DNA of 64,000 bases from WTGU01 sp965242855 (GTDB lineage Bacteria > Pseudomonadota > Alphaproteobacteria > UBA828), in assembly GCA_965242855.1 (NCBI GenBank), contig OZ251509.1:2356001-2420000 (forward strand). Reading direction: 5' to 3'. The notes beneath the pieces are model-generated. The model saw nothing but the letters and a program-made list of their open reading frames with translations, had not been told where the DNA came from and made no database searches. The translations under genes were made by a program, and so were the position numbers. Below, in pieces: positions 15,091-22,787 of the stretch. Position 1 is the stretch's first letter. Every line of letters begins with the position of its first letter.

Positions 15091-17556
15091 TCAATCGCCG
15101 TCCGCTTGCCGGGCCTGGGCATCACGGATCAGGGCGCGGAGGCGGCTGGGGGGGAGGGGCAGGCTGTCGATCTTGACGCCGAGGGGGCGGAGCGCGTCCT
15201 CGATGGCGGCGGCGATGGCCGGGGGGCCGCCCATGCGGCCGCCCTCGCCGCCCCCCTTCACGCCGTATTCCGTGAAGGGCGAAGGCGTCTCCACATGGCC
15301 CACGTCGATTTCCCGCGGCGATTCCTTGATCGTCGGGATCAGGTAGTCCGTCCACAACGCCGTCCGAAGCTGGCCCTCCTCGTCGTAAGCGAACTCCTCG
15401 AAGAGCGCCGTGCCGATCCCGTTCACCGTCCCGCCCCTGATGTGGCCTTCCAGGGTCATGGGATTCACCATGGTGCCGCAGTCGTGGACGGCGGCGTAAT
15501 GGAGAAAGTGAACTTGGCCCGTCTCGATATCCACCTCCACCACCGGGACGTGGCAGCTGTGGCCCATGATCGGATAGAAGATCCCCATGTGGCCCTCGTC
15601 CTCGGCGGGGAGGGTCGTCACCGGGTGGTCGTAGACGTAAGCCGCGTCGAGCCCGCTGGTGAGGTCGAGGTCGTCCGGCATGCTGAGCCGATAATAGTGC
15701 GCCTTGTCGGCGATCTCGGCGATGCTCATCGACATGTCGGGCACGCCCTTGACGTGCACCGCGCCGTCGCGCAGTTCCAGATCGCGGCGATCGACCTCCA
15801 TCAGGTGGGCCGCGATGCGGAACATCTTCTCGCGAATCATGCCGGCGGCGCCGACGATGGCGCCGGTCACCATCACGGTGAAACGGCTGCCGCCGGGGCC
15901 GGTCGAATCGAGGCCCCGATCGGTGTCCGAATAGACGATCTCGATGTCCGCCGGGTCGATGGCCAGCTGCTCCGCCAGCACCTGGGCCGCGACCGTTTCC
16001 GGGCTGTTGCCCCAGAAGGGTGAATGGAGGGTGACGAAGGCCTTGCCGGCCGGGTCGATCCTGATGGAGACGCCGTCCGGCGCGCTGGTCCATTCGACTC
16101 CGGGCTCCAGGTTCCACATCCAGAACTCGGTGGCGCTGAAGACGCTCCGCTCCTGGCAGGTGGCGACGCCGATCCCGATATAGCGGCCCTCGCGGCGCGC
16201 CTCAGCCTGTTTCGCCCGCCATTCCTCCAGCCGGGCGCGCTTCAGAGTCTCGTCGAGAACGGCCTCGTAGTCGCCGCTGTCGTACATGTTGCCGGTCGGG
16301 ATCAGATAGGGGAATTGCTCGGGCCGGATGAAGTTTTGCCGGCGCAGGGCGATGCGGTCCATGCCGAGCGCGTCGGCCGCCCCGTCGACGAGCCGCTCGA
16401 TCACGAAATTCGCCACCTCCGAGCCGAACCCCCGATAGGCGCCCTGCTGGCACTTGTTGGTCAGCACCGCGGCGAGCGACACCTCGACGCTGTTGATGCG
16501 GTAGGGGCCGACGCATTGCGAGAGCGCGTTGCCGTGCTGGCCCACGCCGAATTGCAGATAGGCGCCGTAATCGTCGATGATCCGGGTCTTGAGGCCGAGC
16601 AGCGTGCCGTCCCGCTTGAGCGCGAGCTGCGCGTAATAGACCCGGTCGGAGGCGTGGTTGTCGCAGCTCGTGGTGTTGTCGATCCTGTCCTCCACGAACT
16701 TGACCGGTCGCCCTGCCTCGCGCGCCAGCATCGCCGCAATGACCGGCACCTTGTGGACGAACATCTTGCTGCCGAAGCTGCCGCCGGCGAGCACGGGCAC
16801 GATGTTCAGCTTGTGGGGCGGGACCTTGAGCGTCTCCGCGATCATCCAGCCGCAATAGTTGTACATCGAGGTGTTGCACTGGATGGTGAAACGCGCGGTG
16901 CCCGGATCGAAACTGCCGACGGCGCCCACCGTTTCCAGCGGCTGGCCGCCGGAGCGCGGCCAGCGGAAGCGGCGCTCGACGACCAGGTCGGCGGCGGCGA
17001 AATCCGCTTCCACCGGCCCGAAGGTCAGCGTGCGTTCGAGGGCGATGTTGGTATCCCCGCGGTCTGGATGCAGCACCGCGGCGCCCCGCGATTCGAGCGC
17101 CTCTTCCGGGTCGACGACCGGCGGCAGGGGATCATAAGTCACCTCGATCAGCTCGCAGGCATCTTCGGCGATGTAGCGGTCCTCCGCCGCCACCGCCGCC
17201 ACCGCCTCGCCCACATGGCGCACCCGGTCATGGGCGATCACCGGCTGGAGCACCGGCGGGCTCGCCCAGGTCGGCAGCGGCCCGCAACACGCGGAAGCGT
17301 CCGCGCCGGTCATCACGCAAAGCACGCCCGGCAACGCGGCGGCCTTGCTCGTATCGATCGAAACGATCCGCGCATGGGCGTGGGGGCTGCGCAAGACGGC
17401 CGCATGCGCCATCCCGGGCAGATTCACGTCGTCGACATAGACCCCACGGCCCACCAGGAGGCGCGGGTCCTCCAGCCGCTTCATGCTCCTGCCGATCCAC
17501 TTGAGATCGGCGCGGGGTTTCTCCCGCTGCCTGCTTGCGGGAATCCGCCCGCTCAT
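15091..17556 (-). CDS. Xanthine-dehydrogenase-family molybdopterin-binding large subunit (set 1)
   Basis: An 821-residue molybdenum-hydroxylase large subunit. The N-terminal substrate-channel domain (MKRLEDPRLLVGRGVYVDD, LRSPHAHARIVSIDTS) precedes the MoCo-binding half, with QGAYRGFGSEV at the active-site loop and GVKGGGEGGRMGGP carrying the catalytic Glu near the C-terminus. The loop is not the AYRCSFR of form I CO dehydrogenase, so a true CO dehydrogenase is excluded. The ATG at 17556 overlaps the small-subunit stop by 4 bp; the longer reading upstream is only the shadow of that gene. It works with the FeS and FAD subunits just upstream. Substrate, probably an N-heterocycle, aldehyde or aromatic compound, cannot be read. 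Confidence 0.87.
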   Translation of the reverse strand: MSGRIPASRQREKPRADLKWIGRSMKRLEDPRLLVGRGVYVDDVNLPGMAHAAVLRSPHAHARIVSIDTSKAAALPGVLCVMTGADASACCGPLPTWASPPVLQPVIAHDRVRHVGEAVAAVAAEDRYIAEDACELIEVTYDPLPPVVDPEEALESRGAAVLHPDRGDTNIALERTLTFGPVEADFAAADLVVERRFRWPRSGGQPLETVGAVGSFDPGTARFTIQCNTSMYNYCGWMIAETLKVPPHKLNIVPVLAGGSFGSKMFVHKVPVIAAMLAREAGRPVKFVEDRIDNTTSCDNHASDRVYYAQLALKRDGTLLGLKTRIIDDYGAYLQFGVGQHGNALSQCVGPYRINSVEVSLAAVLTNKCQQGAYRGFGSEVANFVIERLVDGAADALGMDRIALRRQNFIRPEQFPYLIPTGNMYDSGDYEAVLDETLKRARLEEWRAKQAEARREGRYIGIGVATCQERSVFSATEFWMWNLEPGVEWTSAPDGVSIRIDPAGKAFVTLHSPFWGNSPETVAAQVLAEQLAIDPADIEIVYSDTDRGLDSTGPGGSRFTVMVTGAIVGAAGMIREKMFRIAAHLMEVDRRDLELRDGAVHVKGVPDMSMSIAEIADKAHYYRLSMPDDLDLTSGLDAAYVYDHPVTTLPAEDEGHMGIFYPIMGHSCHVPVVEVDIETGQVHFLHYAAVHDCGTMVNPMTLEGHIRGGTVNGIGTALFEEFAYDEEGQLRTALWTDYLIPTIKESPREIDVGHVETPSPFTEYGVKGGGEGGRMGGPPAIAAAIEDALRPLGVKIDSLPLPPSRLRALIRDAQARQADGD

Positions 17557-18035
17557 GCGCCGCCCTCCCTCATCAGCCGCGCCGCATGGCGGATGGATTC
17601 GACGATGGTCTGGTAGCCCGTGCACCGGCAGAGGTTGCCGGAGATGGCGTCGCGCACGTCGTCCACCGAGGGGTCGGGGTTCCGTTCCAGCAACTCCACC
17701 GCGGTCATCAACATCCCCGGCGTGCAGAAGCCGCATTGCAGGCCGTGCTTTTCCCAGAACGCCCGCTGCACCGGATGCATCGCCTCCACCGTGCCGAGGC
17801 CCTCGACCGTGCATATCTCAGCGCCGTCCGCCATCACCGCGAAGGTCAGGCAGGCGCGGGCCGTGCGCCCGTCCATCATCACCGTGCAGGCGCCGCAGAC
17901 GCCGTGTTCGCAGCCCACATGGGTGCCGGTGAGGCGCAGATCGTCGCGCAGAAAATCGCTCAGGAGCCGCCTGGGCTCGACCTCGCGCTCATGGGCCTTG
18001 CCGTTGACGGTCACGCGGATCGTCTCCCGCTCCAT
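17553..18035 (-). CDS. Molybdenum hydroxylase [2Fe-2S] small subunit (set 1)
   Basis: A 160-residue ferredoxin-like subunit. The plant-type cluster is ligated by Cys42, Cys47, Cys50 and Cys62 (CEHGVCGAC then ACLTF). The second cluster is in the four-helix domain with Cys101, Cys104, Cys136 and Cys138 (CGFCTPG and CRCTGY). Length and spacing are normal for CoxS/CutS. It passes electrons from the Mo centre of the large subunit (4-bp overlap) to the FAD subunit, whose gene lies 10 bp upstream. Confidence 0.92.
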   Translation of the reverse strand: MERETIRVTVNGKAHEREVEPRRLLSDFLRDDLRLTGTHVGCEHGVCGACTVMMDGRTARACLTFAVMADGAEICTVEGLGTVEAMHPVQRAFWEKHGLQCGFCTPGMLMTAVELLERNPDPSVDDVRDAISGNLCRCTGYQTIVESIRHAARLMREGGA

Positions 18036-18045
18036 GATCTCTCCC

Positions 18046-18936
18046 CTAACCGCGTCGCGCGGGCGCCGTGCGCGAGGTCGCGATACGCGAAACGGCGCGG
18101 CGCAGCGTGCGCCGCGTCAGGGTGCCGATGGCGTCCCGGCGGTAGGCCGCATCCGCGTGGCTGTCACTCGGCGGATCGACCGCCCCGCGCGCCGCTTCCG
18201 CCGCCGCGTCGAGGCGCGTCGCGTCGACCGGCCTGCCGACGAGCGCCTCTTCCGCCGCTTCAAGCCGTGCCGGGCGCGCGCCCACCGCGCTCGCCACCAC
18301 CCGCGCGTCCGCGCAGGCTCCGCCCTCCAGCCGCACCGTCGCCGCGACGGCGGCCATGGCGAAATCGCCGTGGCGGTTGCTGACCTCGGCGAAAGCCCAG
18401 CCCTCGGCCCCGCGCCTGGGCAGGCGGATCTCGGTCAACATTTCATCCCGCCGCGCCGCCGTCTCGTATATCCCCTTGAAGAAGCCTTCCGCCGGGATTT
18501 CGCGCCGACCCCCGGCGGCGCTCTGCAGCACCAGCGTCGCGCCGATGGCGACCATCACGGCGGGGGCCTCCGAGGAAGGATCCGCGTGGCAAAGATTGCC
18601 GCCCAGCGTGCCGCGGTTGCGCACGGTGTAATGGGCGATGGACTCGTAGGCTTCCGCGAGCAGCGGGCAGTGGGCGCGGACCAGCGGCGACTCCTTCACG
18701 TCGTTGTGCCGGGCAAGGGCGCCGATCGCGATTTCATCGCCGTCTTCCTCGATGTGCTCGAGGCCCGGGATGCGGTTGATGTCGATCAGACAGCCGGGCT
18801 TCACCATCCGCAGGTTCATCAGCGGGATCAGACTCTGGCCGCCCGCGAGAATGCGCGCGTCCGGATCGTCGGCGAGCGCCCGCAGCGCGTCGTCCACGGT
18901 CGCCGCGCGGAGGTAGCGGAACCGCGGCGGCTTCAT
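18046..18936 (-). CDS. Molybdenum hydroxylase FAD subunit (set 1)
   Basis: A 296-residue CoxM-type FAD-binding subunit. The N-terminal PCMH-like fold has RILAGGQSLIPLMNLRM (FAD pyrophosphate binding) and the second FAD motif TVRNRGTLGGNLCHADPSSE. The C-terminal CO_deh_flav_C-like domain runs from about residue 175. It overlaps the preceding FAD-subunit gene by 4 bp (ATGA at 18933-18936), so two FAD subunits of two different enzymes are directly translationally coupled. The last 25 residues are Arg/Ala-rich and appear disordered. Confidence 0.9.
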   Translation of the reverse strand: MKPPRFRYLRAATVDDALRALADDPDARILAGGQSLIPLMNLRMVKPGCLIDINRIPGLEHIEEDGDEIAIGALARHNDVKESPLVRAHCPLLAEAYESIAHYTVRNRGTLGGNLCHADPSSEAPAVMVAIGATLVLQSAAGGRREIPAEGFFKGIYETAARRDEMLTEIRLPRRGAEGWAFAEVSNRHGDFAMAAVAATVRLEGGACADARVVASAVGARPARLEAAEEALVGRPVDATRLDAAAEAARGAVDPPSDSHADAAYRRDAIGTLTRRTLRRAVSRIATSRTAPARRG

Positions 18937-19733
18937 CGCGCGAGCGCCGACCGGACGGCGCGACGCGCCATCACGCCGACGAGATGCGCGCGGTAGTCCT
19001 TGTCCGCATGGAGATCCTCGTTGAGTCCGTCGGCCGACGGCGCCATGCCTTCGAGCGCTTCGGCGGAGAAGTTCGCGGCGAGCGCCGCTTCCATCTCCGG
19101 CACGCGAAAGACGCAGGCTTTGGCGCCGGTGACCGAGACCCGCACCGCACCCCCGGTGCGCGACACCATCACGGCGGCCACGGCGAAGCGCGAAGCCTGG
19201 TTGCCGAATTTGGCCCAGCCCGCCTTCTCGGGGATCGGGAAATCGACCGAGACCACGATCTCGCTCTCCTCCAGCGCGGTCTCGTAGAGCCCGGTGAAGA
19301 AGTCGTCCGCGGCGATGGCGCGCCGATCGGTGTTGACCGTGGCGCCGAGGCCAAGCAGGCCGGCCGGGTAGTCGGCGGCCGGGTCGGCGAAGCAGATCGA
19401 GCCGCCGATGGTCCCGCGGTTGCGCACCTGCACGTCGCCGATCGATTCGGCGAGGGTAGCGAGGGCCGGGATCGCCTCCGCCACCACGGGCGAGGCGGCA
19501 ACCGCCGCGTGCCGGGCCATCGCGCCGATCCGCAGCGCGCCGCCGCGCCGCTCGATGCCGGCGAGCGAGTCGATCCCGTTGAGGTCGATCAGGTCCGACG
19601 CCTGGGCGAGGCGGAAGCGCAGGGTCGGAATCAGGCTCATGCCGCCGGCGAGCGGCCGGCCGTCCGCGGAGCGGGCCAGCAGCGCGACGGCGTCGGTTAT
19701 GGAAGACGGGCGGTGGTAGGTGAACGGATACAT
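18933..19733 (-). CDS. Molybdenum hydroxylase FAD subunit (set 2)
   Basis: A 266-residue CoxM-type subunit with RPLAGGMSLIPTLRFRLAQ and VRNRGTIGGSICFADPAADY as its two FAD-binding motifs. It is shorter than the set 1 homologue and only moderately similar, so the two are not a recent duplicate. It lies 13 bp after the set 2 FeS gene and overlaps the set 1 FAD gene. It most probably serves the upstream L2-S2 pair, because both sets are then complete and contiguous. Confidence 0.9.
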   Translation of the reverse strand: MYPFTYHRPSSITDAVALLARSADGRPLAGGMSLIPTLRFRLAQASDLIDLNGIDSLAGIERRGGALRIGAMARHAAVAASPVVAEAIPALATLAESIGDVQVRNRGTIGGSICFADPAADYPAGLLGLGATVNTDRRAIAADDFFTGLYETALEESEIVVSVDFPIPEKAGWAKFGNQASRFAVAAVMVSRTGGAVRVSVTGAKACVFRVPEMEAALAANFSAEALEGMAPSADGLNEDLHADKDYRAHLVGVMARRAVRSALAR

Positions 19734-19746
19734 CGGCGCCTCCCGC

Positions 19747-20220
19747 TCAGCCGCGCATCGCCCTGGCGCCGGCTGCGATCGCTTCGACGATGTTGTGATA
19801 GCCGGTGCAGCGGCAGAGGTTGCCTTCGAGGTCGCGGCGGATCGTGGCCTCGGACGGCGCCTCGTGGCGGCGCGCGATGTCGATCCCCATCATCACCATG
19901 CCGGGGGTGCAGAAGCCGCACTGCAGGCCATGATGCTCCTTGAACGCGGCCTGCATCGGGTGCAGCTGCCCGGCCTCCGCCACGCCCTCGATCGTGGTCA
20001 CGGACGCGTCGTCCAGCTGCGCCGCGAAGATCGCGCAGGATTTGATCGGCCGGCCGTCGAGATGGACGGTGCAGGCCCCGCACTGGCTGGTGTCGCAGCC
20101 CATGTGGGTCCCGGTGAGGTGCAGCGCCTCGCGCAGGAAGTGGACGAGCAGGGTGCGCGGATCGACCGTCACCGACTCCTCCCTGCCGTTCACCGTCAGC
20201 GTCACGGAAATCCCGTCCAT
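19747..20220 (-). CDS. Molybdenum hydroxylase [2Fe-2S] small subunit (set 2)
   Basis: A 157-residue two-cluster FeS subunit: MGCDTSQCGACTVHLDGR holds the first cluster ligands, followed by CAIFAAQ; the second cluster uses CGFCTPGMVMMG and CRCTGYHNI. The DTSQCGAC form of the first motif differs from the EHGVCGAC of set 1 and is common in CoxS of form II-type dehydrogenases. The gene is 28 bp after the large subunit and 13 bp before the FAD subunit in one operon. Confidence 0.92.
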   Translation of the reverse strand: MDGISVTLTVNGREESVTVDPRTLLVHFLREALHLTGTHMGCDTSQCGACTVHLDGRPIKSCAIFAAQLDDASVTTIEGVAEAGQLHPMQAAFKEHHGLQCGFCTPGMVMMGIDIARRHEAPSEATIRRDLEGNLCRCTGYHNIVEAIAAGARAMRG

Positions 20221-20248
20221 CGTCCTTATCCCCGCCCCGGTTACGGCG

Positions 20249-22618
20249 CTAATGGCGCGCCCGCTTCGCCTCCTCGACGGCGCGCCAGATCTTCTTCGGC
20301 GTCATCGGCTGGGCGATCTGCCGCACCCCAAGATGCCACAGCGCGTCGATGACGCCGTTGGCGACGCAGGCCGGCGCGCCGATGGTGCCGCTCTCGCCCG
20401 CCCCCTTGGCGCCCAGCGGGTTGCCCAATGCCCGGGTCACGTGCGAATCGAGCCCGAAGGACGGCACGTCTCCGGCATGGGGGATGGCGTAATCCATGAA
20501 CGTGCCCGCAAGATACTGGCCCGTCTCGGGATCGTAGGCGCATTCCTCCATGAGCGCCTGGCCGATGCCCTGGACCAGCCCGCCGTGGACCTGCCCCTCC
20601 AGCACCATCGGGTTGATGACCGTGCCCACGTCGTCCACCGCCCAGTAGTTCCGCAAGGCGACAGAGCAGGTCTCGGGATCGACGAGGACGACGCAGAGAT
20701 GGACGGCCGAGGGGTAGGTGCAGTCGTCCGGGTCGAAGAACGACGTCTCCTCGAGGCCGATCTCCAGGTCGGCCGGGCGGTCGCCGGAATGGTAGGCGGC
20801 GTTGGCCACCGCCGAGAACGCCAGCGTGCGGTCCGTGCCCTTGACGGTGAACGCGCCGTCAGCCAGATCGAGATCCTCGGGCGCGCACTCCAGCATGTGC
20901 GCCGCCAGCCGCTTGGCCTTCGCCACCACCCGGTCAGCGGCGGTATAGACAGCCATGCCGGCGGTCGAGAGGGAACGCGAGCCCCAGGTGCCGATTCCCA
21001 TCGGCACGCGGTCGGTATCGCCTTCGACCAGATCGATGTTGTCGATGGCACAGCCGAGCCGGTCGGCGGCGATCTGGCTCCATGTCGTCTCGTGGCCCTG
21101 CCCGTGGCTGTGGCTGCCGGCGAACACCGTGATCCGCCCGTCGGGGTGGACGCGCACGCTGGCCACGTCGTAGCAGCCGATTTTGGCGCCCAGATCGTTC
21201 ATCATCTTGACGGGTCCCGCGCCGGCCATGTCGAAGAAGGCCGAGATGCCGATCCCCATCCATTCGCCCCGCGCCCGCCGCGCGGTCTGCTCGGCGCGCA
21301 GCGCGTCGTAGCCGGAGAGCGTCTTGATCTTCTCCATGAGCGCCGGCGGATCGCCCGAATCGTAGGTGATGCCAACGGCGGTCCTGTACGGGAACTTCTC
21401 CGGCCGGATCAGGTTGCGCGCGCGCAATTCCATCGGGTCGATGCCCATCTCCCTGGCGCCGTTCTCGATCAGGCGCTCGACCTGATAGACGGTCTCGGGC
21501 CGACCAGCGCCGCGATAGGCGTCCACGGGCGTGGCGTTGGTATAGACACCGCGCACGGTCGTGTGGATCGCCGGGATGTCGTAGGCGAGCGACAGCATGG
21601 TGAAGTGATAGGCGTTGGTGATGCTCGCCTGCCACTGGCTCTCGTAGGCGCCGAAGGCCCCGAGCGTCTCGAACTGCACGCCGAGAATCCTGCCGTCGCG
21701 GTCGAAGGCCATGCGCCCGGTGGTGTGGTGGTCGCGGGCATGGGTGTCGCCCAGCAGGCATTCGGAGCGCATGCCGGTCCACCGGACCGGGCGGCCGGAG
21801 ACCATCGAGCCCCAGAGCACCAGCGGCTCCTCCGGGTAGTGATAGAGCTTCATCCCGAAGCCGCCACCCACGTCGGGCGCGACGACGCGCATCTTGTGTT
21901 CGGGGATGCGCAGCGACTTGGTGAAGTAGCGGCGCACGATGTGCGGCGCCTGATGGGTGGTCCAGACGGTGTAGCGGTCGTTCACCGCGTCGTAATGTCC
22001 CATGTAGCACCGCGGCTCGATGGGTGCTGCGGTGACGCGGTTGGTCGGGACCGTGACCTCGGTGACGTGGTGCGCGCGGGCGAGTGCCGTCTCGGTCTCC
22101 TCTTTCAGGCCGTGCTCGGTGACCAGCACCTCGTTGGTGCCGAGCGCCGGATGCACGAGCGGGGTTTCCGGCTCCAGCGCCTGCGCCGTGACGGTGTTGG
22201 CGGGCATCTCCGCGTAGTCGACCGCAACGGCCTCGGCCCCGTCGAGCGCCCGGTGGCGATCCTCGGCGACGACCATGGCGACGATCTCGCCGACGCAGCG
22301 GACCACTCCATCGACGCAGATGAACGGCCGGTTGACGGTGCGCGCCGGTGCGCCGCTCCTGTCGGCGACGGGCCACACCCCTTCCGCCTCGCCGTAGCCG
22401 GCGGCCGTCCAGTCCGCGCCGGTGAGCACCGCGCACACGCCCGGCAGCGCGGCGGCGGCTTCGGTGTCGATCCGTGTCACCCTGGCGTGCGCGTGGGGGC
22501 TGCGCACGAAGGCGGCGTGGGCGATGGGTTCGTCGAGCCGGACATCCTCGACGAACCGCCCCCGCCCCCGCAGGAACCGCTCGTCCTCCCGCCGCCGGAT
22601 CGGCTGCCCCACATACAT
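20249..22618 (-). CDS. Molybdenum hydroxylase large subunit, form II CODH-like (set 2)
   Basis: A 789-residue MoCo subunit and the first gene of the six-gene minus-strand operon. Key stretches are RREDERFLRGRGRFVEDVRL at the N-terminus, VDAYRGAGRPETVYQVERL at the Mo active-site loop and LGAKGAGESGTIGAP with the catalytic Glu. AYRGAGR is the form II signature; many such proteins are annotated as aerobic CO dehydrogenase, but the Cys of the form I loop needed for the Mo-Cu centre is absent. Substrate unknown. The ATG at 22618 is preferred because the family N-terminus begins a few residues later. Confidence 0.88.
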   Translation of the reverse strand: MYVGQPIRRREDERFLRGRGRFVEDVRLDEPIAHAAFVRSPHAHARVTRIDTEAAAALPGVCAVLTGADWTAAGYGEAEGVWPVADRSGAPARTVNRPFICVDGVVRCVGEIVAMVVAEDRHRALDGAEAVAVDYAEMPANTVTAQALEPETPLVHPALGTNEVLVTEHGLKEETETALARAHHVTEVTVPTNRVTAAPIEPRCYMGHYDAVNDRYTVWTTHQAPHIVRRYFTKSLRIPEHKMRVVAPDVGGGFGMKLYHYPEEPLVLWGSMVSGRPVRWTGMRSECLLGDTHARDHHTTGRMAFDRDGRILGVQFETLGAFGAYESQWQASITNAYHFTMLSLAYDIPAIHTTVRGVYTNATPVDAYRGAGRPETVYQVERLIENGAREMGIDPMELRARNLIRPEKFPYRTAVGITYDSGDPPALMEKIKTLSGYDALRAEQTARRARGEWMGIGISAFFDMAGAGPVKMMNDLGAKIGCYDVASVRVHPDGRITVFAGSHSHGQGHETTWSQIAADRLGCAIDNIDLVEGDTDRVPMGIGTWGSRSLSTAGMAVYTAADRVVAKAKRLAAHMLECAPEDLDLADGAFTVKGTDRTLAFSAVANAAYHSGDRPADLEIGLEETSFFDPDDCTYPSAVHLCVVLVDPETCSVALRNYWAVDDVGTVINPMVLEGQVHGGLVQGIGQALMEECAYDPETGQYLAGTFMDYAIPHAGDVPSFGLDSHVTRALGNPLGAKGAGESGTIGAPACVANGVIDALWHLGVRQIAQPMTPKKIWRAVEEAKRARH

Positions 22619-22638
22619 CTCCCCGCTCCCCGGCTCTC

Positions 22639-22672
22639 GTCACGGACCGGCGTCCGTCACGGACCGGCGCCA
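22639..22672. repeat. 17-bp direct repeat in a divergent promoter region
   Basis: Two adjacent copies of GTCACGGACCGGCG plus 3 bp (starts at 22639 and 22656) lie between the molybdoenzyme operon start and the protease gene. The tandem arrangement 20 bp from the operon start suggests either a regulator-binding tandem or simple slippage. Confidence 0.5.
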
Positions 22673-22787
22673 GGATAGCAGGGGCGCTCCGCGCGGCAAC
22701 AGCGCAGGCCCGAAACGACGAGCGAGGCTTGAGCGGCCATGCGGTTTCATGGCTTGATCATGCTTCGGCATCCTGGGGCGAAACCGA

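Noticed and set aside
15091..22618. Aerobic carbon monoxide dehydrogenase
   Set aside because: Neither large subunit has the AYRCSFR loop of form I enzymes; form II-like loops do not establish CO oxidation.
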